Assembly (NCBI GenBank): GCA_017541265.1
Contig: JAFXZK010000107.1
Location: 1 to 42,766, forward strand
Length of the DNA: 42,766 nt
Direction of reading: 5' to 3'
From: Bacteroidaceae bacterium
Lineage (GTDB): Bacteria > Bacteroidota > Bacteroidia > Bacteroidales > Bacteroidaceae
Position numbers and translations under genes: made by a program. Below the pieces are notes generated by a model. That model ran no database searches and had not been told where the DNA came from. It saw only the letters and a program-made list of their open reading frames with translations. Shown piece after piece: positions 25,016 through 31,942 of this stretch; positions within the stretch are counted from its first letter, which is position 1, and every line of letters starts with the position of its first letter.

Positions 25016-25311
25016 CATTGGTGTCCGCTAAAAACGGCCTGAAAGGCCAACGAGTTCTTAGCCCAGGGCATCGCCCTGGGTGTTGTGAGGCCGTTATGTT
25101 CGCCCTGAAAGGGCAAAAGAGCTGACATTCAATTCTTTTGCTCCTTCAGGGCGAGATTTGTCATACATCTGCCGACCCAGGGCGATGCCCTGGGCTAAGA
25201 ACTCGTTGGCCTTTCAGGCCGTAAGTAAGCCTTCTATTAAAGATAAATCTCCAAACATTGATTAACAAAGACTTTTCTTGTCGGCTGCGAAAAATTTAGC
25301 GGACACCAATG
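25016..25311. mobile_element. 296-bp MITE-like element with nested inverted repeats
   Basis: Terminal inverted repeats CATTGGTGTCCGCTAAA (25016-25032) and TTTAGCGGACACCAATG (25295-25311) are perfect over 17 bp. Inside lie a perfect 48-bp inverted pair (25034-25081 and 25175-25222) and a third, imperfect pair around CGCCCTGAAAGG / CCTTCAGGGCG. The flanks TTTTGAATT (25007-25015) and GTTTGAATT (25312-25320) match at 8 of 9 bases, as expected for a target-site duplication. No ORF of transposase size is inside, so it depends on a transposase elsewhere. Confidence 0.9.
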
Positions 25312-25366
25312 GTTTGAATTATCTGTCCGTAACGTCTGCCTATAATTACTTTTATAACGATAGCAC

Positions 25367-25398
25367 GAAAAAGCCCTCGACGGAAGTCGAGGGCTTTA
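25367..25398 (-). terminator. intrinsic terminator after the cohesin-like genes
   Basis: AAGCCCTCGAC and GTCGAGGGCTT form a perfect 11-bp stem around GGAA; on the minus strand it is followed by a T run. It ends transcription of the two small secreted-protein genes. Confidence 0.9.
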
Positions 25399-25423
25399 AG
25401 TTATTACTTGTTAAGAAGCTTGA

Positions 25424-25487
25424 TTACTTAACAGCAACCTTGGCTTGCGCCAAGCTTACTTAACAGCAACCTTGGCTTGCGCCGAGC
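25424..25487. repeat. two extra 32-bp copies of the gene end at 25488
   Basis: The block beginning TTACTTAACAGCAACC, which holds the last codons (VAVK) and stop of the gene ending at 25488, recurs at 25456 and 25424, period exactly 32 bp. The two extra copies lie after the stop codon and are not translated. Confidence 0.9.
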
Positions 25488-26129
25488 TTACTTAACAGCA
25501 ACCTTCTTGCCGTTCTGGATGTAAACGCCCTTCTGAGCCTTGCTTACGCGCTGGCCAGCGATGTTATAGATAGGAGCGTTAACGTCGTCAGCATTGATGC
25601 TGTTGATGCCAGTACCACCATCTACAGTCAACTGAACAGTGAAAGGTTCCTGAGGAAAAACACTTACACCACCGCTTGAATAGTCAGGAGTTACAGAAAT
25701 CTCATAGTCACCTTTTGCGATTTCACCAACAACCTTGAGGCCAACCGTTGCAAAAACATCAGTAGTAGACTTGAGGGTAGCAGTACCCATAATAGCAAGT
25801 ACATAGCTCTGAGGATTCTGCTCACCCTGAACAAACATCTTCTGATGGCTGTTCTTTGCCATATCATAAGTGACTTGATCAAGATAGTCATCTTCGTCTG
25901 GATCATACCATCTTGCAGCAACACCTTCGGGGAGAACGAACTTAACACTTGCAGTCTGAACAGGAGTCTTACCAGTCTTAGCCGCATCACTCAAAGCCAG
26001 CTTGAACACGAGAGTAGAAACTGTACCGTCTGTTTTCACATCAACAGGCTCTGCACTCATAACAGCATCCTGTGCCATTGCTGCAACACCGCACAGCATA
26101 GCAACCATTGTCATGTAAAACTTTTTCAT
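25488..26129 (-). CDS. small secreted cohesin-like protein with C-terminal tail
   Basis: 213 residues. Signal peptide MKKFYMTMVAMLCGVAAMAQ, then about 140 residues that look like a cohesin-type beta sandwich (VDVKTDGTVSTLVFKLAL, ASVKFVLPEGV, VLAIMGTATLKST, GLKVVGEIAKGDYEISV). The end IYNIAGQRVSKAQKGVYIQNG then KKVAVK is the tail shared with other secreted proteins of this window, probably a sorting or cell-surface attachment signal. It lies 49 bp after the dockerin gene on the same strand and uses the same promoter. The cohesin fold call is by pattern only. Confidence 0.75.
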   Translation of the reverse strand: MKKFYMTMVAMLCGVAAMAQDAVMSAEPVDVKTDGTVSTLVFKLALSDAAKTGKTPVQTASVKFVLPEGVAARWYDPDEDDYLDQVTYDMAKNSHQKMFVQGEQNPQSYVLAIMGTATLKSTTDVFATVGLKVVGEIAKGDYEISVTPDYSSGGVSVFPQEPFTVQLTVDGGTGINSINADDVNAPIYNIAGQRVSKAQKGVYIQNGKKVAVK

Positions 26130-26178
26130 TGTCTTTTAATTTATTAGGTTAATTATTAATAATTTCACTTACTTACGA

Positions 26179-26856
26179 TTATTGGTCAGCCATCATAATG
26201 AGAACCATCTGAGCGTCAGCCACATTAACTACACCATCATGATTGAGGTCAGCAGCTTCACTATATTGACCATCAGCCATCATAATCAATGCCGTCTGAG
26301 CGTCAGCGACATTTAAACTACCATCACCATTGATGTCACCTGCAACGACGTCTTCACCCTTTTCGATAGTCCAAGTGTAAACTCTTTCTTTGGTGTCTGT
26401 GTATTCTTCTTCTGCGGGACCATAGAATTTAGAACCAGCTTCTACGACTACCAAAGCTTCACCAAGGGCAGCATCAGCAGCGATTTCCACAGTCACGGTA
26501 GCAACAGCACCGTCAGTACCTGTCAGAGCAACACCCTCAGCACCATTACATGCGATTAAGTACTTGCCGTCAATCGAGTTGTCCGGTGTTAAAGTAATGT
26601 TGGGGTTGTAGCCTTCGGGATAGCGGCCGTCAACAATAACTACGCTCTTAGCGGTAACGCCAGCAGGAAGTACGAGAGTACACTGCCATGTTGCAACGGC
26701 CAGTTTGTTCTTCAAGTTAAGAGTCAGCTCAGCGGTAGCGTTGGTCTTGCCGGGAGCAGCTGCAGTAACATAAATCTGGTAGGCATCAACGAGAGATGCC
26801 CACATGGCTGTCATCATAAAGAATGACACCAGGGAGAGTAAGATTCTCTTTTTCAT
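26179..26856 (-). CDS. secreted protein with cohesin-like domain and type I dockerin
   Basis: 225 residues. Signal peptide MKKRILLSLVSFFMMTAMWA, then a beta sandwich of cohesin-like pattern (YQIYVTAAAPGKTNATAELTL, TWQCTLVLPAGV, VATVTVEIAADAALGEALVVV), about residues 25-160. Residues about 169-225 are a complete dockerin: two calcium loops DINGDGSLNVAD and DLNHDGVVNVAD, each followed by the helix AQ-x-x-LIMMAD. Dockerins normally bind cohesins to assemble surface enzyme complexes. A dockerin and a possible cohesin on one chain, beside another cohesin-like protein, suggests a small assembly; binding is not shown. Confidence 0.85.
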   Translation of the reverse strand: MKKRILLSLVSFFMMTAMWASLVDAYQIYVTAAAPGKTNATAELTLNLKNKLAVATWQCTLVLPAGVTAKSVVIVDGRYPEGYNPNITLTPDNSIDGKYLIACNGAEGVALTGTDGAVATVTVEIAADAALGEALVVVEAGSKFYGPAEEEYTDTKERVYTWTIEKGEDVVAGDINGDGSLNVADAQTALIMMADGQYSEAADLNHDGVVNVADAQMVLIMMADQ

Positions 26857-26906
26857 AAAACTTAGATTTTTGTGTTTATAAATGTTGTTTTATAGTTTTT
26901 CTGCTG

Positions 26907-26937
26907 CAAATTTAGTGCTTTTTTCATAACTGCCAAA
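26907..26937 (-). promoter_or_regulatory. promoter with -7 TAAATTTG and -33 TTTG
   Basis: On the minus strand TAAATTTG (26914-26907) lies 19 bp after TTTG (26937-26934), a full match to the Bacteroidetes promoter layout. It precedes the dockerin gene by 50 bp. Confidence 0.75.
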
Positions 26938-27060
26938 ACTTTTTGGCTTTTTTTTTCATGTTTTCTCAAAAAAAGTTTGTTTCTGACAGGAAAAGCTGTC
27001 AGCACGGCGGCTTGCATATATATATTAACGGCGGCTTCCACATATATATAATAGGTATGG

Positions 27061-27477
27061 TCATAGGCCACGGGCACGGAAGATGATGTCGCGGGCTTCG
27101 GTTATCTCCCGGAACTTTTTTTCTGCCTCTTGGCGGGCGGCTTCGCCCTGTGCTGCGGCACGGTCCGGATGATAGCGAAGAGCCAGTTCGCGGTATGCCT
27201 GTCGCACCTCATCTTCGGTAGCTGTCTCTGGGATGCCGAGGGTGCGGTAGGCCTCTTGCAAGGTGACATCGACGTAAGGCTGCCAGTTGCGCTCGTCCTT
27301 CTGATAGCCGGAGAAGTCGTCTGCCGTGGCTCGACGGTAGGTGAAGTGGATGGTTGGGCGACGATACATGGAGTCGATGAAGGCACCAAGCATGAAGCCG
27401 AAGAAGAGTCCCCAGCCTCTGCCGATACGCCACCCAATGACGGCAAAGATGAACTTGAAGCTAAAAAGACAGGACAT
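27061..27477 (-). CDS. membrane-anchored J-domain protein
   Basis: 138 residues. A hydrophobic N-terminal segment with glycines (FAVIGWRIGRGWGLFFGFML, about residues 11-30) is a likely membrane anchor. A J-domain fills the end (about 70-135): YRTLGIPETATEDEVRQAYRELALRYHPDRA, with the HPD tripeptide that stimulates Hsp70 ATPase. This N-anchor/C-J-domain order recalls DjlA but the middle domain of DjlA is absent. It sits 63 bp after the nuclease-like gene on the same strand, and an F7 hairpin lies immediately upstream of its start. Confidence 0.88.
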   Translation of the reverse strand: MSCLFSFKFIFAVIGWRIGRGWGLFFGFMLGAFIDSMYRRPTIHFTYRRATADDFSGYQKDERNWQPYVDVTLQEAYRTLGIPETATEDEVRQAYRELALRYHPDRAAAQGEAARQEAEKKFREITEARDIIFRARGL

Positions 27478-27478
27478 G

Positions 27479-27516
27479 ACCCCTCTCCTAACCTCCCCCG
27501 AGGGGGAGGGACTTTT
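27479..27516. mobile_element. F7 G/C hairpin before the J-domain gene
   Basis: CCCCTCTCCTAACCTCCCCC followed by GAGGGGGAGGGACTTTTTT. It nearly fills the gap between two co-directional genes and could act as a hairpin in their shared transcript. Confidence 0.75.
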
Positions 27517-27540
27517 TTATATAGTTTACATTATTCATAG

Positions 27541-28392
27541 TTAAATGACTTGGCGGAGTTTGTCAGTGAGGTCGGAGACAGGGATGATTTCGTATTCGGC
27601 GTCCTTGAGCCAGACGATGCGGCGGGCGATGATGGGGATGCCGATGTCCTGGAGCATGAGGGCATAGAGGGAGAGCTGTATGGTGTAGATGGAGAGGTCT
27701 TCCTCCGTCATGTCGGCAAAGGGTTCGCGCAGCACCCGCCCGAAGCGGCGGTTGTAGTCGTTCTGTAGGCTGGAGTTGGTCTTGTAGTCGAGGATGATGA
27801 AGCCTTCAGGTTGTCCGTCTGTGCCGTCGTTGTAGTAGAGCATGTCGAAAGTGCCGGCAAGCTGTTCCTTGAGGTTCTGCTCCGGGCAAGGGTTCTTGCC
27901 GCTGTAGGCTCTTGCCTCGTTGAGGACAAGGTGCATGCTTTGCGGCATCTCGCCCATGAACTTGAGCACAGCCTCCTCCTTTGGATGAAGGGGTGCGAGG
28001 AAACGGTACTCGGGCATATACTGCGGCAGGATGGAGGGACAGATACGCTCTGGGAGTCCTGCACGGAGATAGCCGAGGCTCTCGCCGTAGGCGTGTGTCT
28101 TGGTGCCGAGCGTCTTAGCGCGGAAGGCGTTCTGCCGCCATTGCTGTATCCAGTGCTCCGGAGTCTCGCCATGGCGCTCTGCGTAGCGTGTGGCCTGCCG
28201 TTGCTCGTCGAACGGCACACGGATGAAGCGGTGCGCCACATTTGACACGGAAGGGAGCTGCCTGCCGTGGAGCAAATAGCGGTGCCCCTCGTCGTAAAAC
28301 TCCAAATCCTGGAATTCATCGAGCACGCGCTGACGGGCTTCCGTCACTGCCGCTGGCTCGTTAGTTATCAGGAACTTAGGAAATGCTGTCAT
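27541..28392 (-). CDS. PD-(D/E)XK nuclease-superfamily protein
   Basis: 283 residues from the ATG at 28392; upstream residues in the same frame (MVIRTWTYGHKYVYLS) are coded by a 22-bp repeat array and are rejected. The PD-(D/E)XK core is visible as GTKTHAYGESL (motif I-like), LAGTFDMLYYND and GFIILDYKTNSS, with the catalytic D...DYK, followed by YTIQLSLYALMLQDIG, the helix that usually follows the core in RecB/Cas4-like nucleases. Role unknown: DNA repair, recombination or mobile-element related. It shares strand with the J-domain gene and may be co-transcribed with the SGNH gene upstream. Confidence 0.8.
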   Translation of the reverse strand: MTAFPKFLITNEPAAVTEARQRVLDEFQDLEFYDEGHRYLLHGRQLPSVSNVAHRFIRVPFDEQRQATRYAERHGETPEHWIQQWRQNAFRAKTLGTKTHAYGESLGYLRAGLPERICPSILPQYMPEYRFLAPLHPKEEAVLKFMGEMPQSMHLVLNEARAYSGKNPCPEQNLKEQLAGTFDMLYYNDGTDGQPEGFIILDYKTNSSLQNDYNRRFGRVLREPFADMTEEDLSIYTIQLSLYALMLQDIGIPIIARRIVWLKDAEYEIIPVSDLTDKLRQVI

Positions 28393-28478
28393 AAGTACAC
28401 GTTCTTGTTGTGATAAGTACACGTACTTATGGCCATAAGTCCACGTTCTTATGACCATAAGTACGGGGACTTATTTCA
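28391..28478. repeat. four 22-bp dyad units filling the SGNH-nuclease gap, family F6
   Basis: Units start at 28391, 28413, 28435 and 28457, exactly 22 bp apart, each ATAAGT followed by a partly palindromic core (best unit ATAAGTACACGTACTTAT). Unit 1 contains the nuclease ATG and unit 4 the SGNH stop codon, so the array is the whole spacer. Two units of the same family lie at 8069-8112. Confidence 0.9.
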
Positions 28479-31400
28479 TTATCTTTGCGGTCTTCTTTCC
28501 TCCGATGACATAAATGCCCCGAGGCAATATGTGATTTGACCGTTTACCATTCACGATTTGCTGGCCTGCGAGGTTATAGACAGTCCCCTCTCCCACTCCC
28601 TCCGAAGAGGGAGCACCGTCAAAAGGGAGCCTGACAGCTGTGGAATTGTCGTAGAGGAGGCTGTTGGTGCTTTGTGCGAGGTTGTCGATGTCGCCTTCGC
28701 CGCCGAGTGGCGCATAGATTTCGAGACTTGACTTGAGCATCTTTCCGCCCGCGACGGCTGATATTTCCTCGGGAGTCATGCCGGAACGCCAGAAGAAGAG
28801 TTCGCTGACCTCGCGGCTTCTTTCCTCGTCGCCAATGCAGACATGCTCTATCTCGGCCAACCGTTCACCGACCTCGCCCGCCTTTGTCTTGTCGATATAG
28901 AGGATGGTGCGGCGCTGGGCATAATAGCTCGTCAGGGTGACGAAATGCCAGTTGCCGTCGTTGATGGCTTTGGTCGAGGTAATGGTCGAACCGGAAGGGG
29001 CGGTGTAGGTAACGGTGCCGTCGGCATTCACGCGAACGACAGCCTGCTGCGTGCCCTGTGCCTGTGAGAGAGAGACAATCTGACCTTCTGTGCCCTTGAT
29101 GCGCACCGTTATGGTGAAGGGATGCACCGTCTCTTCCGGCTCGAAGGAGATTTTCTCTCCTGCCTCGAGGGTCCTCTGCTTTGTGCGGTCGCGTACGGGC
29201 TGTGGTTTGCCAGCCTTGATGGCGTCGAAGAGGGAGGGCACCATCGCATACATGAACTCCGCGTGTCCGGCAGTGTTCTGGTGGTAGGTGTCGTCCATAT
29301 AGCCGTCCGCCCATTGGCCGTTGCCCTTGTCGATGGCACCGAGGACGTTGGTTGAAGGCACGTCCCACTGGTGAATGAGCAGGTTGAGCTGCTTGACGTA
29401 GTAGTAGTCGTTCTCGTTGTAGTCGCCGCGCGTATAGTTGTTCATCACCATCGGAATCTTGCCGTCGGCGCGAACCTTCCTTATCAGAGCCAGCATGTTG
29501 TCGCGCCACTGGTTGAAGACTGCCTGCTGGTCGCTGGCGCCGTGAATGCCCTCGTTGCCGAGCGAGAGGCCGAAGATGACGTAACGCCCGAAGTCGCGGA
29601 TGAGGTCGTCGTAGCGGTTCAGGAGGGCTGTGGTTGTGTTGCCGCCGATGGAGACGTTGGTCGTGTAGAAAGGATTCTCGCTCCTGCCTTCCTGGTAACG
29701 CTTGATGAGCTGCTGCCCATAAAGGTAGCGGTAGCCCTTGTAGTCTGTCGCGCCCTGCCCGTTCGCCACGGATGAGCCAAAGACAGAGATGCGGTGCTCG
29801 TCGATGGGAGCAGAGATATTATACACCATCTGCTTCATATCGACGGTGATGGTGTAGGTGCCGGCGTTCTGATAGATGTTCTCCACGCTCTGCCCCTTCT
29901 CGGTTTCTCCGAGGACGTAGCGTGTTGCGCCGCCTTGCAGACGCTTGATGGCAAAGGCATCGTTGTTGTTCAGGGCGAAGTACATCGTCTTGTCCACCCA
30001 TTGCTGGGAAGAGGTCTCGCGAAGCGTCACCTCTCCTTCGAAGACGCCATCGGCCTTATAGGGAATGGTGGGGCTGCCTGCGCCCATGTTGCCGCGAATG
30101 TTCATGGTGACGGGAAGGACGGTGACCGTCTTGTTGGGAGAATCGACGGTGATACGCGCCACGCAGTCCTGGGCAACGGTGAAAGGCGTGCTGCCCTCCG
30201 TAGAGAAGGTGCCGCTGCCGCCATCGGAGAGTGTGACGGTCTCGCCATCGGCAGTGCCTGTCAAAGAGAACGTGCCGGCGCTGAGGCGGGCGAAGGCTTC
30301 GTAGATGTTGCCGCCAAGGGGCTTGAAGGTGACGTCCTCGGTGTTGCCACGGAGTGTCAACAGACTGAACTCGAGGGGTTCTTCAGGGCGTGTGCCGCCT
30401 TCATACTCCTCTATCCTCATCGCGCTGATGTGCGCCATACCGAAGAGACGCTGGTAGGTGATAAGGATGTTGCCGCTCTTGTCGGGATAGAGGTAGTCGG
30501 TCTGGAGGATGTTGCGCAGATTGCCGTTATAGCCCTCGCTGCCTATGTCGGAGCCGGAGGTCGTCTGCCCGCCCTTCCATGTGCGCTGCCCCGTGATGGT
30601 GTAGAGCGTGCAACGGTTGTCCGTGTGGTTGCGCGTGCCATAGATGAAGAAGCGGTAGCAGTGGTCGGTGTTGAGCTTGGTGAGCTTGAAGGAACGTATG
30701 TCGCCGTTGTCGATGAAGACATAGTCCTCTGTGGCGGTCTTGATGGCGAGGTCGCCAAGGTCGTCCGCCGTCGGACTGTTATTGCCTCCAGCGTCGATGC
30801 CGTTGGTGTAGGTCTTCTCCACAACGGTGAACCTTGCACCGGTAGACGTGCCTTCGCTGTTCTTGATGCTGACCGTCTTGCCCGCAGCGATAGCGTTACT
30901 GCTGCTTGCCCCCGAGGTGATGTTGTTCCAGCGGTTGCCGTTGGCGTCTGTTCCTGTAGTGGTATGCCCGCGCGTATTGTTGCTTGTCTCGCCGAAGTCA
31001 AAGTACATCTTCTGCGTCAAGGTCAGCTCCTGGTTCGGACGCTCCACGCCCGAAACCTCCTCTATCTTCATGCAATTGAGATAGACCATGATGCCCGACG
31101 TCTTCTTGATGATGGTGAGGTCGATGCCTCCGCTGCGGTCGGGGAAGATGAGGTCGGAGGTGAGGATCTTGTTATTGTTGCCGTTGTAGCCGCCGTTGCC
31201 AATCGCGGAGCCGGACATCACCATTTCCTCCCGCCAACAGTTCTCGCCTGTCAGGTCGAAGTCGGCAGCGCGGATGTCCGTCGCCGTACGCGACCCGAAG
31301 AAATAGAAGCGGTAGGCCTTGCTGAGGTCGAGTCCCTTGAAGCGGATGACACCATAGTCCTGATTGCCCTCAAGGAAGATGTAGTCCTGCGTGGCAGTCT

Positions 31401-31749
31401 TGATGGCGAGGTCGCCGAGCAGGGCTTTCGATGGGTTCTGCAAGCCGCCGTTGGTGTAGCCGTTGGTCGAGAAGCGCGACGAGAGCTGCAGCTGACAGTC
31501 GGTAGCCGTGTTGTCGGAGGTCACGAGGCTGATGGTCTGGGGGTAAGCCTTGTCGGGTGCGCCCGTTCCTTTGCCGAAGATATTGTTCCAATAGTGTCCG
31601 TTGGTATCGGCCCCGGTGGTCTTGTAGCCCTGATTGGCCACATTGTTCTGGCCGTAGTCGATGTAGAAGGTGCGTTCCACAACCTGTGCTCCAGCGTTCA
31701 GCACGCTTGCAAGAACAGCTAATACCAGTAGAGTCTGTCTCGTTTTCAT
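28471..31749 (-). CDS. secreted multidomain SGNH/GDSL esterase
   Basis: 1092 residues from the ATG at 31749 (signal peptide MKTRQTLLVLAVLASVLNAGAQ); the ATG at 31797 is at the promoter and rejected. Two homologous domains of about 210 residues follow (24-235 and 244-450; shared YFDFGE/YIDYGQ, GDLAIKTAT-DY-F, and YRF-F-GTR/FGSR blocks). Then beta-rich linkers and an SGNH hydrolase at about 650-850: block I VFGSSVANG (Ser660), block II SIGGNT, block III GLSLGNEG, block V DDTYHQN (Asp820, His823). A LamG-like sandwich (about 870-1030) and the tail GIYVIGGKKTAKIMK end the protein. Likely deacetylates a plant polysaccharide. Part of the tail region (DGAPSSEGVGEGT) is coded by an F7 hairpin. Confidence 0.88.
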   Translation of the reverse strand: MKTRQTLLVLAVLASVLNAGAQVVERTFYIDYGQNNVANQGYKTTGADTNGHYWNNIFGKGTGAPDKAYPQTISLVTSDNTATDCQLQLSSRFSTNGYTNGGLQNPSKALLGDLAIKTATQDYIFLEGNQDYGVIRFKGLDLSKAYRFYFFGSRTATDIRAADFDLTGENCWREEMVMSGSAIGNGGYNGNNNKILTSDLIFPDRSGGIDLTIIKKTSGIMVYLNCMKIEEVSGVERPNQELTLTQKMYFDFGETSNNTRGHTTTGTDANGNRWNNITSGASSSNAIAAGKTVSIKNSEGTSTGARFTVVEKTYTNGIDAGGNNSPTADDLGDLAIKTATEDYVFIDNGDIRSFKLTKLNTDHCYRFFIYGTRNHTDNRCTLYTITGQRTWKGGQTTSGSDIGSEGYNGNLRNILQTDYLYPDKSGNILITYQRLFGMAHISAMRIEEYEGGTRPEEPLEFSLLTLRGNTEDVTFKPLGGNIYEAFARLSAGTFSLTGTADGETVTLSDGGSGTFSTEGSTPFTVAQDCVARITVDSPNKTVTVLPVTMNIRGNMGAGSPTIPYKADGVFEGEVTLRETSSQQWVDKTMYFALNNNDAFAIKRLQGGATRYVLGETEKGQSVENIYQNAGTYTITVDMKQMVYNISAPIDEHRISVFGSSVANGQGATDYKGYRYLYGQQLIKRYQEGRSENPFYTTNVSIGGNTTTALLNRYDDLIRDFGRYVIFGLSLGNEGIHGASDQQAVFNQWRDNMLALIRKVRADGKIPMVMNNYTRGDYNENDYYYVKQLNLLIHQWDVPSTNVLGAIDKGNGQWADGYMDDTYHQNTAGHAEFMYAMVPSLFDAIKAGKPQPVRDRTKQRTLEAGEKISFEPEETVHPFTITVRIKGTEGQIVSLSQAQGTQQAVVRVNADGTVTYTAPSGSTITSTKAINDGNWHFVTLTSYYAQRRTILYIDKTKAGEVGERLAEIEHVCIGDEERSREVSELFFWRSGMTPEEISAVAGGKMLKSSLEIYAPLGGEGDIDNLAQSTNSLLYDNSTAVRLPFDGAPSSEGVGEGTVYNLAGQQIVNGKRSNHILPRGIYVIGGKKTAKIMK
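28580..28612. mobile_element. F7 G/C hairpin inside the SGNH esterase gene
   Basis: CCCCTCTCCCACTCCCTCCG followed by AAGAGGGAGC. It is translated in frame on the minus strand as APSSEGVGEGT, just before the conserved C-terminal tail. Confidence 0.7.
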
Positions 31750-31785
31750 AAGTGTAACGTGTGTGTATCCTGTTGTTAAACGCTG

Positions 31786-31816
31786 CAAAGATAACACTTT
31801 TTTTGATAACCTGCAA
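31786..31816 (-). promoter_or_regulatory. promoter with -7 TATCTTTG and -33 TTG for the SGNH gene
   Basis: On the minus strand TATCTTTG (31793-31786) lies 20 bp after TTG (31816-31814), and 36 bp before the ATG at 31749. It separates this gene from the GH18-A2M gene upstream. Confidence 0.7.
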
Positions 31817-31850
31817 GCAAACGATTAAAAACTACACAGGGGAAGTCAGC

Positions 31851-31938
31851 AAACCAGGCGTGCCTAGTTTGCAAATTAGGCACGCCTAGTTGGGCAATTA
31901 GGTTAACCTAGTTTGGCAATTAGGTTAGCCTAGTTTTC
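31851..31938. repeat. CTAGTTTGGCAATTAGG word repeat, family F5 (copy b)
   Basis: Four copies of a roughly 21-bp word (GCCTAGTTTGCAAATTAGGC and variants) fill the gap after the GH18-A2M stop codon. Same words, same style as the copy at 19423-19509. Confidence 0.8.
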
Positions 31939-31942
31939 CGAT

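Noticed and set aside
28391..28478. CRISPR-like array of 22-bp units
   Set aside because: No unique spacers between units and no cas genes; the units are dyads abutting each other.
29794..31722. 642-residue plus-strand frame antisense to the SGNH esterase
   Set aside because: No motifs, Val/Ala/Asp-rich shadow of the real gene.
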